DNA of 41,358 bases from contig JAESPR010000092.1 of assembly GCA_016765685.1 (NCBI GenBank), positions 1 through 41,358 on the forward strand, given 5' to 3'. A program made the translations under genes and the position numbers. Below are positions 34,024 to 41,358 of this stretch, one piece after another (position 1 is the first letter of the stretch; every line of letters begins with the position of its first letter). This stretch comes from Colwellia sp. GTDB lineage: Bacteria > Pseudomonadota > Gammaproteobacteria > Enterobacterales > Alteromonadaceae. A model generated the notes under the pieces. It saw only the letters and a list, made by a program, of their open reading frames with translations, did not search any database and was not told the DNA's origin.

Positions 34024-34965
34024 ATGGCTGAAGAAAAGTGTAAATGTCCCCCTCCAGGACTACCTGCATGGATGGGAACTTTCGCGGATTTAATGGCATT
34101 GTTGATGTGTTTTTTCGTTTTACTGCTGTCTTTTTCTGAAATGGATGTGCTTAAATTTAAACAAATTGCCGGTTCAATGAAGTTTGCTTTTGGTGTTCAG
34201 AATAAAATTGAAGTAAAAGACATCCCTAAAGGCACCAGTATTATTGCTCAAGAATTTCGACCAGGCAAACCTGAGCCGACACCTATTGAACTCATACAAC
34301 AACAAACCATGGAAATGACTCAGCAAATGTTAGAGTTTCAAGCAGGCGATGAAACTTCGGCGGGAGGACGTCAAGAACAACGTGGTGCCGAACGTGGCGG
34401 ACAATCACAAAACACTGAGGATGCACTATCTGCAGAGGCTTTACAGCAAGCTCAAGAACAAATGGAAAATGCGGCTCAAGAGCAGGTGAATGATTTAGTT
34501 AAGAAAATTGCTGAACAACTTGAACAACAAATTCAAGATGGTGCAGTCGAGTTAGAATCATTAGGTCAACAAGTGACTATTCGTATTCGAGAAAATGGTT
34601 CATTTCCCTCTGGCTCTGCTTTTTTACAGCCAAAATTCAAGCCTATTATTAGGCAAATTGGTGAATTGCTTAATACCATGCCCGGTGAAATTATGATTTC
34701 AGGTCATACCGATAATCAAGGTGTCGACTCTGAGTTGTTCAATTCTAACTGGGATTTATCAAGCAAGCGTGCGGTTGCTATTGCCCATGAGCTGATTAAG
34801 GTACCAAACTTTGATCAAAGCAGATTAATCGTTGCAGGACATGCCGATACACGCGCGTTAGTGCCTAACACTAATGCCCTAAATCGTCGCCGTAATCGCC
34901 GTGTTGAAATTTCTATCAACCAAGGTAGGGCAAAAGAAAGTGAGCCTATTCAAGTTATAGAATAA
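34024..34965 (+). CDS. pomB: Sodium-driven flagellar motor protein PomB
   Basis: A 313-residue partner of PomA, 11 bp downstream. The single membrane helix holds the ion-binding aspartate, Asp22, in GTFADLMALLMCFFVLLLSF. Then follow a plug and linker region rich in Gln and Glu (about 70-165), and an OmpA-like peptidoglycan-binding domain (about 180-300) with ISGHTDNQGVDSELFNSNWDLS and RRRNRRVEI. The opening CKCPPPGLPAWMGTF is the PomB type, not the proton-type MotB. A small GCCAC/GTGGC hairpin lies at 34989-35001 after it; a full terminator was not recognised. Confidence 0.95.
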   Translation: MAEEKCKCPPPGLPAWMGTFADLMALLMCFFVLLLSFSEMDVLKFKQIAGSMKFAFGVQNKIEVKDIPKGTSIIAQEFRPGKPEPTPIELIQQQTMEMTQQMLEFQAGDETSAGGRQEQRGAERGGQSQNTEDALSAEALQQAQEQMENAAQEQVNDLVKKIAEQLEQQIQDGAVELESLGQQVTIRIRENGSFPSGSAFLQPKFKPIIRQIGELLNTMPGEIMISGHTDNQGVDSELFNSNWDLSSKRAVAIAHELIKVPNFDQSRLIVAGHADTRALVPNTNALNRRRNRRVEISINQGRAKESEPIQVIE

Positions 34966-35187
34966 ATCTGCTGCGCATATTTATAAATGCCACGTTGTGG
35001 CGTGATGATTTGAGAGCATTCCCCGTTTAGTGCGGCGTAAATGTTTAAAAGTTTTAATTTTCGTAAGGTAGTCAGTTTCTTTTGTCTACCTTTGGCTTAT
35101 TGGTGGGCATAAAACCACATGTCCACCTTACAAAAATTGTGTATAATGCGTGCCAATTACCTACCGTTATTATTTAGGCCATAATCG

Positions 35188-36642
35188 ATGAAATTTATCG
35201 TAAAGCTGCAAGCTGAAATCACCATTAAATCTCGCCCTGTTCGTAAGCGTTTTACTAAAATTTTAGAATCGAATATTAGAAACGTATTACGCCGTGTAGA
35301 TGAACAAGTTACTACCCGTATGAATTGGGATAATGTTGAGGTTAATACTAAAGATAATAGCCCTGAAAATCGTGAACGTTTAGTGGCAGCGCTTAAATGT
35401 ATTCCCGGCGTGCCAATGTTTTTAGAAGTACAGCAATCAGACTTTGTTGATGTACATGATATTTATGAAAAAACTTTAGCAGTTCATGCTAAAAGCATTG
35501 AAAATAAAACTTTTTGTGTACGCGTTAAACGCACAGGTAATCACGATTTTAACTCGTTAAAAGTTGAGCAATATGTTGGTGGTGGTTTAAATCAAGCGGT
35601 AGAGAGCGCCAAAGTAAAATTAAAGAAACCTGATGTTACCGTTCGTTTAGAAATCAAAAATAAAGACTTATTTATTGTTACTGAGCGCCATCAAGGTTTA
35701 GGTGGCTTTCCCATAGCTACCCAAGAAGATGTTTTATCATTGATGTCAGGCGGTTTTGATTCTGGCGTTGCCAGTTATCAAATGATCAAAAAAGGTGCCC
35801 GTACCCATTACTGTTTCTTTAACCTCGGTGGCTCTGCCCACGAAGTCGGTGTTAAGCAAATCAGCTATTACTTATGGAATAAGTTTGGTGCCTCACACAA
35901 AGTTAAATTTTTCGCGGTTGATTTTGAACCAGTAGTCGCTGAAATTTTAGAGAAAGTAGAAAACGGTCAAATGGGCGTGGTTTTAAAACGTATGATGATG
36001 CGCGCGGCCACTAAAATTGCTGCAAAAGGTAAAATACAAGCCTTGATCACAGGCGAAAGTTTAGGGCAAGTATCAAGTCAAACATTGACTAACCTTAATG
36101 TAATTAACCGCGTTACCGATACCTTAATTTTACGCCCGTTAGGGGCATACGACAAACAAGATATTATTGATATAGCTCGCAAAATTGGCACTGAAGAATT
36201 TTCTAAAACTATTCCTGAGTACTGTGGCGTTATTTCTAAAAAGCCAACCGTTAAAGCGGTTATTTCAAAAATAGAAGCCGAAGAAGATAACTTTGATTTT
36301 GGTATTTTAGACAAAGTGGTCAGCGAAACGCGTGTTTTTGATATTCGTGATATTGGTAAAGAAACTGAAGCAGAAATCAATGCCGTAGATTTAGTCGAAA
36401 ATATCAGTGAAAACGCTGTTGTGCTTGATATTCGCTCACCCGAGGAAGAAGAAGATAAACCTTTAGATCTTGGCAAGGTAGAGGTGAAACACATTCCTTT
36501 TTACAAACTAGCAACCCAATTTGGTGATTTAGATATGAGTAAAGATTATTTACTTTATTGTGATCATGGGGTGATGAGTAAACTACAAGCGTTGTATTTA
36601 ATAGATAATGGTTTCACAAATGTTAAAGTTTATAGACCTTAA
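35188..36642 (+). CDS. thiI: tRNA 4-thiouridine and thiazole sulfur transferase ThiI
   Basis: A 484-residue protein. In order: ferredoxin-like and THUMP RNA-binding domains (about 1-165), a PP-loop ATPase (about 175-370) with [17 protein letters not shown], and a C-terminal rhodanese domain (about 400-484) with [12 protein letters not shown] and the persulfide cysteine in [17 protein letters not shown]. The [12 protein letters not shown] cysteine partner is also present. ThiI adds sulfur to U8 of tRNA and supplies the thiazole of thiamine. A TATAAT-like -10 box lies at 35142-35147. It converges tightly on panE (12 bp). Confidence 0.97.
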   Translation: MKFIVKLQAEITIKSRPVRKRFTKILESNIRNVLRRVDEQVTTRMNWDNVEVNTKDNSPENRERLVAALKCIPGVPMFLEVQQSDFVDVHDIYEKTLAVHAKSIENKTFCVRVKRTGNHDFNSLKVEQYVGGGLNQAVESAKVKLKKPDVTVRLEIKNKDLFIVTERHQGLGGFPIATQEDVLSLMSGGFDSGVASYQMIKKGARTHYCFFNLGGSAHEVGVKQISYYLWNKFGASHKVKFFAVDFEPVVAEILEKVENGQMGVVLKRMMMRAATKIAAKGKIQALITGESLGQVSSQTLTNLNVINRVTDTLILRPLGAYDKQDIIDIARKIGTEEFSKTIPEYCGVISKKPTVKAVISKIEAEEDNFDFGILDKVVSETRVFDIRDIGKETEAEINAVDLVENISENAVVLDIRSPEEEEDKPLDLGKVEVKHIPFYKLATQFGDLDMSKDYLLYCDHGVMSKLQALYLIDNGFTNVKVYRP

Positions 36643-36654
36643 TTTTATTAGTCG

Positions 36655-37608
36655 CTAGGAGTTAACCTCTAGCTTTTTAACTGCTTGCCACAGCTTAGTG
36701 TTTTCAGGTGTGGCAATACCATGTTTTATGCCTAAACGATGAATATAACCATTGATGTAATCAATTTCTGTCTTTCTTCCTGCTAACACATCACAACGCA
36801 TAGACGAGCAATTTTTAGCGGTGGCTTCGGAGACTTCTTGCACTTTTTTTTCTAAATCAACCTGTTCTAAATTGACAGCTTCAGCGTTTGCTACGGCGAC
36901 GATCTCTTTTAGCAAAAATACTGTTGTAGCTGCGTATTCAACATTGTTCACTTGACCATTGTCAATATTATTGATTGCCGTTAACGGATTAATGACACAG
37001 TTAACTGCCAGCTTTAGCCATTGTTTTTGCTTTATTTTTTGATGATAAGTTACCGTAGGAAGAGCAATATTTAGTAATTGACTAAGCGCTTGTTGCTCTG
37101 TTAAATCGCTAATACCTGAAAGCAAGCCAATGTCAGTGGTGCCAGCACCTGTATGAGTAATCGTTAAAGGCGCGGTACGCAAGCAACCATGAGTAGTAAG
37201 TAAGGCGTAAATATTATGTTTGTTGATAATACTTTGCGGTAATTCGGTTAACGTGCCCATGCCATTGTGCGCAAGTACTATAAGCGCATTATTGTTTCTC
37301 TTTGTGTTTAGGTGTGCGGCAATTTCGTTTAAAGCGGTTGCTACTTTATATGACTTTAAACAAAGCATAACAATGTCAGCAGCTTGAATGTTTTGAGGTT
37401 TTGCGTAGTTGATTTTACTCTGGTATTGCCGATTATTGCGGTCGGTAAAAGTATATTGAGCGTATTGTTGTTGTGATTGACTTGATGCTAAGGACTTTGA
37501 GGGCAATAAGTGTAGTTGTATTTCATTGTCGTTATTGGTGACAAGTTGCTGAATATGGTGATACCAAAGTAATCCCATCGCTCCTTGACCAACAATAACA
37601 ATATTCAT
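36655..37608 (-). CDS. panE: 2-dehydropantoate 2-reductase-like (ketopantoate reductase)
   Basis: A 317-residue NADPH-dependent reductase. The dinucleotide-binding motif is at the start, NIVIVGQGAMGLLWYHHIQ, followed by ADIVMLCLKSYKVATAL, VLAHNGMGTLTEL, and the C-terminal catalytic lysine region KQKQWLKLAVNCVINPLTAI. The enzyme makes pantoate for pantothenate and coenzyme A. Lengths of about 300 are normal. It overlaps the stop of the VanZ-like gene by one base (TAATG arrangement), so the two are probably coupled. The substrate is inferred from the family; relatives act on other keto acids. Confidence 0.88.
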   Translation of the reverse strand: MNIVIVGQGAMGLLWYHHIQQLVTNNDNEIQLHLLPSKSLASSQSQQQYAQYTFTDRNNRQYQSKINYAKPQNIQAADIVMLCLKSYKVATALNEIAAHLNTKRNNNALIVLAHNGMGTLTELPQSIINKHNIYALLTTHGCLRTAPLTITHTGAGTTDIGLLSGISDLTEQQALSQLLNIALPTVTYHQKIKQKQWLKLAVNCVINPLTAINNIDNGQVNNVEYAATTVFLLKEIVAVANAEAVNLEQVDLEKKVQEVSEATAKNCSSMRCDVLAGRKTEIDYINGYIHRLGIKHGIATPENTKLWQAVKKLEVNS

Positions 37609-38045
37609 TAGCCTTGTTTTGCCTTTGAAATTATTTTTACTTTTATTATTCTTTTTAAAGTAAATATTTTATATTTTAAATAGGCATATTTTAGCAGTAG
37701 GTACAGGCTTATTCCGGCGATGTCAGCATAAAAATCAGTAAACTCAGCATTACGAAAACCTAAATAATACTGCCCTAATTCACTTAATGCCCCATAAAAA
37801 CTTAACGTAAATAACGTACTTAGCAATGAAAGTTTTATTATTGAAGACACTAACCAAGTTAACACGAAAAAACCAATGAAGTGACCAATAGTATCTATTG
37901 CTGGCGAGCGAAAAACTAACCTTTTGATTGCTTCAGGCAGTAATAACTCGCTAGAAAAAAACAGTAACATAGCACTGGTTATTATTAATATAAAAAAGAT
38001 GAAATGATGTTGCGCTTTCACAAAAAATTTAACATGAAAATACAT
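37608..38045 (-). CDS. VanZ-like membrane protein
   Basis: A 145-residue protein with three or four membrane segments. The segment AIDTIGHFIGFFVLTWLVS and the later YGALSELGQYYLGFRNAEFTDFYADIAGI match the VanZ-like family (helix with GH motif, then E-GQ and D-AN/D motifs). The family's biochemical role is not settled; the first member affects teicoplanin resistance. Its stop overlaps the panE start by one base. The region upstream of its start holds the multi-hairpin element at 38073-38249. Confidence 0.8.
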   Translation of the reverse strand: MYFHVKFFVKAQHHFIFFILIITSAMLLFFSSELLLPEAIKRLVFRSPAIDTIGHFIGFFVLTWLVSSIIKLSLLSTLFTLSFYGALSELGQYYLGFRNAEFTDFYADIAGISLYLLLKYAYLKYKIFTLKRIIKVKIISKAKQG

Positions 38046-38072
38046 GCCTATGCAGGTGGATCAGAATTGAAA

Positions 38073-38249
38073 TGTAGGTCGATGCTTACGTTACAAGGAT
38101 GTAACTTCTTAGACAATGCAGGACGCATATTGTCCTGCCTCGACAAAAGGCTTAAAAATGCTAAATGTCGAGCCTCGCTGCAGATTATATGTTCCAGACA
38201 TAATCTAAGTGACCTATATCCATATAGGCCTCGCTCGTGTCGATCTACA
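38073..38249. repeat. 177-bp multi-hairpin element bounded by a 10-bp inverted repeat
   Basis: The ends are TGTAGGTCGA (38073-38082) and TCGATCTACA (38240-38249), reverse complements with one mismatch. Inside are five separate perfect hairpins in a row: 38090-38105 (GTTACA/TGTAAC), 38118-38138 (GCAGGAC/GTCCTGC), 38139-38172 (CTCGACA/TGTCGAG), 38182-38206 (AGATTAT/ATAATCT) and 38213-38228 (CCTATAT/ATATAGG). The motif GCCTCGCT occurs between hairpins (38172-38179 and 38228-38235). It occupies the divergent promoter gap 38046-38435 between the VanZ-like gene and yajQ; no gene is supported in it. Confidence 0.75.
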
Positions 38250-38435
38250 AAGTAATAAATTTCTTAATTTTACGGTTTTCCTGAGTAAAGTGAATAGACA
38301 CGTAAAAATATGATGAGTAGATATTACCATGTCAGTGCTATTTGTGAATGATAAAATATCTGAAAGCTTGCTTGTTTGGTACATCTTGCTAGGTATAATA
38401 GCTACAATTCAAGTTTTCATTAAAAGAGAAAAATT

Positions 38436-38918
38436 ATGCCATCAATGGATATCGTGTCTGAAACTGATTTAGAAGAAGTGCGTAATGCAGTAGATAATGC
38501 TAACCGTGAGCTTACTACTCGCTTTGACTTTCGTGGTGTTGAAGCCAGTTTTGAATGGAAAAAACCGATAGTAACGTTAAAGGCTGAAGGCGATTTTCAA
38601 CTGAAACAACTTTGCGATATGTTGCGCAGCCAACTCACTAAACGTAAAGTTGATGCCAAAGCAATGGCTGTTGGTGAGGCTTCGGCAACCGGTAGAAACT
38701 GGAGTCAGCAAGTTACTTTTAAAGAGGGTATTGAGCAAGACATGGCTAAGAAAGTGGTTAAGCTCATTAAAGCTGAAAAGTTTAAAGTACAAGCGGCTAT
38801 TCAAGGCGAACAAGTGCGAGTTACCGGTAAAAAACGTGATGACTTACAGGCAGTAATGCAGCTAATACGCAATGCTGATTTAGAGCAGTCTTTTCAGTTT
38901 ACTAATTTTAAAGATTAA
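38436..38918 (+). CDS. yajQ: YajQ family nucleotide-binding protein
   Basis: A 160-residue YajQ (UPF0234), the normal length, starting [21 protein letters not shown] and showing [16 protein letters not shown] and the closing [16 protein letters not shown]. It has two ferredoxin-like halves and binds nucleotides; a Xanthomonas relative binds cyclic di-GMP. An AGAGAAAA ribosome site precedes it. In related genera yajQ lies next to panE, as here, apart from the VanZ-like gene. The second possible cyclic-di-GMP protein of the window, besides the PilZ gene. Confidence 0.95.
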   Translation: MPSMDIVSETDLEEVRNAVDNANRELTTRFDFRGVEASFEWKKPIVTLKAEGDFQLKQLCDMLRSQLTKRKVDAKAMAVGEASATGRNWSQQVTFKEGIEQDMAKKVVKLIKAEKFKVQAAIQGEQVRVTGKKRDDLQAVMQLIRNADLEQSFQFTNFKD

Positions 38919-38966
38919 CCTTTACTTGGTGAGTCGCTAGTCGCGAGTTACGAAGACTACTTGCCG

Positions 38967-39005
38967 CCTTACCAACTAAACTCATGGTTATTTTAGTTGG
39001 TAAGG
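38967..39005 (+). terminator. Perfect 14-bp stem-loop between yajQ and the AraC gene
   Basis: CCTTACCAACTAAA (38967-38980) pairs exactly with TTTAGTTGGTAAGG (38992-39005) around an 11-nt loop. It lies 48 bp after yajQ and ends 35 bp before the AraC start. No T tract follows, so it may be a yajQ 3' end structure or a leader hairpin for the next gene. Confidence 0.6.
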
Positions 39006-39040
39006 TGATAACGTAAAATTAAGTATTATCAAAGGATTAA

Positions 39041-40072
39041 ATGCTGTCACTCTCTCTTTCACCTGTTAATGTTCTTCAAATGATTTTCTGTATTCAGTCA
39101 CTTTTTGCTATTGTGATCTTATTTCCTATGCAGAATAATCGGCGCCTGATTTATCTATTGATTGCTTCGGCAGTTTTGATGCTTTTTAATTTTTTGGAAG
39201 AGCTACAAATCACGTCGGGTATTTATTTGATCACCCCAAGTTTTTCGTTGCTTTTTGGCCCGCTATTTTACTTTTTTGTTCGTCAGTTAACCTTAAACGA
39301 ATTAACCGCACAGTCTCCGCTGTATTATCATTTTGTCCCCGCGTTAATATCATTGTTATTTACTCATTATGTACAATTTGTTATTGCCTTAGGTACGGTG
39401 AGTCAAATAGCATATTTTATACTTTCATTACAATTACTTAATACTTATAAAAAAGCCTGTTTCGATACACGTTCTGATGCCTTTTCACTGCAGCTGAATT
39501 GGCTAAGCAACATGTTAATAGCCATGATAATGATTACTTTAGTTGATTTACTGCGCCTTAATTTACAACCCGCGCTTGACTATACCGTAGCGAGTTATTG
39601 GTATTTTATCATGCAATTAGGGTTTTATTTACTGACCAGTTATTTGGTTGTGCAAACTATTTGGCAACCTAATCGATTCACTGGTTTGCAACATTACTTG
39701 GATCGACAGCAACAAATTACCAGCGATAAAAAGAATGCCGAAGCCATCTTTGCACAATTAGATAAAATGATATTGGTTGAAAAACTTTATCAGCAACCGA
39801 GGTTTTCGTTGCAGGATTTGGCGCAGCGCAGTGGTCTATCGTCGAAAGATATCTCTTGGGCAATTAATGATGGCTGTCACTTAAATTTTTGTGACTATAT
39901 AAATAGTCACCGTATCGCAGAGGTTAAAACTAATCTTGTTGATAATACCGATAAAAACTTATTAGATATTGCCTTTGCTGCCGGATTTAATTCAAAATCG
40001 AGTTTTAATAAAAGCTTTAAAAAACAAAATGGTATAACACCTAGCCAATATATACTAAGTATCAAATCATGA
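39041..40072 (+). CDS. Membrane-bound AraC-family regulator
   Basis: A 343-residue protein. The N-terminal two thirds (about 1-215) hold about seven hydrophobic membrane helices, for example MIFCIQSLFAIVILF and YHFVPALISLLFTHYVQFVIAL. The C-terminal part (about 240-343) is an AraC double helix-turn-helix: FSLQDLAQRSGLSSKDISWAI and LLDIAFAAGFNSKSSFNKSF followed by GITPSQY. Such proteins sense a signal in or at the membrane and bind DNA from there. The next gene, a secreted amidohydrolase 63 bp downstream in the same direction, is the obvious candidate target, but no binding site was recognised. The ligand is unknown. Confidence 0.9.
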   Translation: MLSLSLSPVNVLQMIFCIQSLFAIVILFPMQNNRRLIYLLIASAVLMLFNFLEELQITSGIYLITPSFSLLFGPLFYFFVRQLTLNELTAQSPLYYHFVPALISLLFTHYVQFVIALGTVSQIAYFILSLQLLNTYKKACFDTRSDAFSLQLNWLSNMLIAMIMITLVDLLRLNLQPALDYTVASYWYFIMQLGFYLLTSYLVVQTIWQPNRFTGLQHYLDRQQQITSDKKNAEAIFAQLDKMILVEKLYQQPRFSLQDLAQRSGLSSKDISWAINDGCHLNFCDYINSHRIAEVKTNLVDNTDKNLLDIAFAAGFNSKSSFNKSFKKQNGITPSQYILSIKS

Positions 40073-40135
40073 TTTAGGGCGCATTTAAAGCGTATTTTAG
40101 TGATTATCTTCTTACATTTATTAAAGGAGATACCA

Positions 40136-41358
40136 ATGCGCTTGTTATTACTCACGTTAAATTTAACCTTACTCATTTTCCCCGTTTTTGCCAAACAGCA
40201 ATCACCAAAAATGAATAATCATGTTGTGCTTATTAGTCATGTCAATATTGTTGATGTGGCTAATAATGACATAAAAAACAATCAACATGTGCTCATTGTG
40301 GGTGATAAAATTCAGCAAATATCATCGGTAAAACCTGTACTTAGTGCTAGTGCTAGTGCTAATGCAAAAATCGTTGATGGACGAGGTAAATACCTCATGG
40401 CGGGGTTAATTGACATGCATGTTCATGTATTTCAGCCCGCCGAGCTTTATCAACTAATAACCCACGGTGTTACCACTGCGCGTATTATGTATGGCTTGCC
40501 AGAAACTCTTGAATATCGTGAAGATATCAAACAAGGTGTGTTAATTGGCCCTGACTTAATTGTGGCTTCGCCTGTTATTAATCAACCGTCGCCTTATGCG
40601 AGTTCTACTTTTCATCGTTTTGTTGATTCACCAGAGCAAGCAAGTAAATTAGTTACTAAATATGCGAAGCAAGGTTTTGATCTTATTAAAATTTATGATG
40701 GTTTACAGCCCGAAATATTTTCGGCTATTGTGCAAACGGCAAAAGAACATGATTTACCCATTGCTGGTCATCCGAGTTTTTACCTTAGTATCGATGAATT
40801 TATTGCCGAAAAACCTCAGAGCATAGAGCATATAGAAATGCTTTACCAAGCGTCACTCGATTATTCAAAAGATGCTAGTTTGTTGGATAAACTGGCGAAG
40901 AAACTTGCGGTACATAAAATACCGGTGACCACGACTTTAGTGGTTTATGATAATTTAGCGAAAATGGCCGTAGAAAAACAGCACTTCATTGACAGCTTAC
41001 CTATTAATTACATCCACCCTTTGTTGAAAATATTGGAGCAAGACAATGTTGACTTTATCACTACGGTTGAAAAACCTCAGCAATGGCGTGATAAGGCCGA
41101 TTATTTAGGGCATATAGCAAAAGTACTTAACGAGAATAATGTGCCTTTGGTGATTGGCTCAGACGGCGGTGCTGGTTACACCATAAATGGCAAGAGCACC
41201 ATTGATGAAATGGTGCTCTTAGCGAGTTATGGTCTGCCGATTAACGATATTTTACGAGCGGCAACGATAACACCGGCATTAGCGTTAAAACGTGAGCAAC
41301 AAATTGGCATTGTTGCAGCAGGTTTTACTGCGAACCTAATTTTACTTGCCTCAGATCC
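40136..41358 (+). CDS. Secreted amidohydrolase-family metalloenzyme (cut by window end)
   Basis: An open frame from the ATG at 40136 that runs off the window after about 407 codons. It has a strong AAAGGAGA ribosome site and a signal peptide (MRLLLLTLNLTLLIFPVFA). The amidohydrolase metal-site motifs appear in order: LIDMHVHVFQP (HxH), FDLIKIYDG (lysine), IAGHPSF (histidine), SIEHIEM (histidine), VIGSDGGAG (aspartate), and the TITPALAL end block. It is of the imidazolonepropionase or prolidase-like group that cleaves cyclic amides or dipeptides. The substrate cannot be told. About 20-40 residues probably remain beyond the window. It follows an AraC regulator. Confidence 0.88.
   Translation, partial: MRLLLLTLNLTLLIFPVFAKQQSPKMNNHVVLISHVNIVDVANNDIKNNQHVLIVGDKIQQISSVKPVLSASASANAKIVDGRGKYLMAGLIDMHVHVFQPAELYQLITHGVTTARIMYGLPETLEYREDIKQGVLIGPDLIVASPVINQPSPYASSTFHRFVDSPEQASKLVTKYAKQGFDLIKIYDGLQPEIFSAIVQTAKEHDLPIAGHPSFYLSIDEFIAEKPQSIEHIEMLYQASLDYSKDASLLDKLAKKLAVHKIPVTTTLVVYDNLAKMAVEKQHFIDSLPINYIHPLLKILEQDNVDFITTVEKPQQWRDKADYLGHIAKVLNENNVPLVIGSDGGAGYTINGKSTIDEMVLLASYGLPINDILRAATITPALALKREQQIGIVAAGFTANLILLASD

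Noticed and set aside
38004..38255. 83-codon open frame across the multi-hairpin element
   Set aside because: It overlaps the start of the VanZ-like gene on the other strand and runs through all five hairpins; its composition follows the repeats and not coding constraint.

Overview
The window looks like a chromosomal segment of a marine, cold-adapted gammaproteobacterium of the order Alteromonadales, most likely Colwelliaceae (Colwellia or Thalassotalea type). This rests on the low GC content, the sodium-motor pair pomA/pomB, and the gene sets xseB-ispA-dxs | pomAB-thiI and panE/yajQ, which are familiar from Vibrio, Shewanella and Colwellia. The species is inferred, not shown. No rRNA, tRNA or CRISPR array was seen. 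Most of the window is core genome; the accessory material sits in the gaps between genes.

Layout. 1-1300: tail of an unknown gene, an O-acetyltransferase of polysaccharide-cluster type, and a decayed IS66 transposase fragment. 1565-3754: a Pho box, then a PhoU-like DUF47 gene and a Pit phosphate permease with a clean terminator. 3850-5610: ppiC, oxyR and a small exported protein. 5862-8137: a probable inserted cassette holding a secreted, glycine-rich protein with a Toxin_44-like domain and a small lipoprotein-like partner. The cassette is bracketed by two nearly identical terminator hairpins, and the toxin gene carries a 7-bp tandem repeat in its signal peptide that puts its ATG out of frame here. 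8182-13401: glyoxylate shunt (glcB, a LysR regulator, aceA). 13597-15356: two DUF481 outer-membrane paralogues. 15737-19246: pgk and both a class I and a class II fructose-bisphosphate aldolase. 19387-22486: rdgC, a TIR-bounded element and an orphan sensor kinase. 22653-26030: Pho box, OprP-type porin, phoB and phoR. 26160-29011: gcvR, a PilZ protein and ettA. 29149-29868: a ParD/ParE-like toxin-antitoxin module followed by a duplicated scrap of the ettA 5' end. 29903-32999: dxs, ispA, xseB. 33248-36642: pomA, pomB, thiI. 36655-41358: panE-like, VanZ-like, a multi-hairpin element, yajQ, a membrane-bound AraC regulator and the start of a secreted amidohydrolase cut by the window end.

Two themes connect the window. 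The first is phosphate: PhoBR, a porin and a Pit operon each preceded by Pho-box-like sites, with a PhoR that has no membrane segment. The second is small mobile or repeat DNA: two copies of a 159-bp MITE, a 267-bp TIR element with a 59-bp deletion derivative, a 177-bp multi-hairpin element, and three different 7-bp tandem repeats. The best candidate for a previously undescribed system is the phase-variable toxin cassette at 5862-8137.
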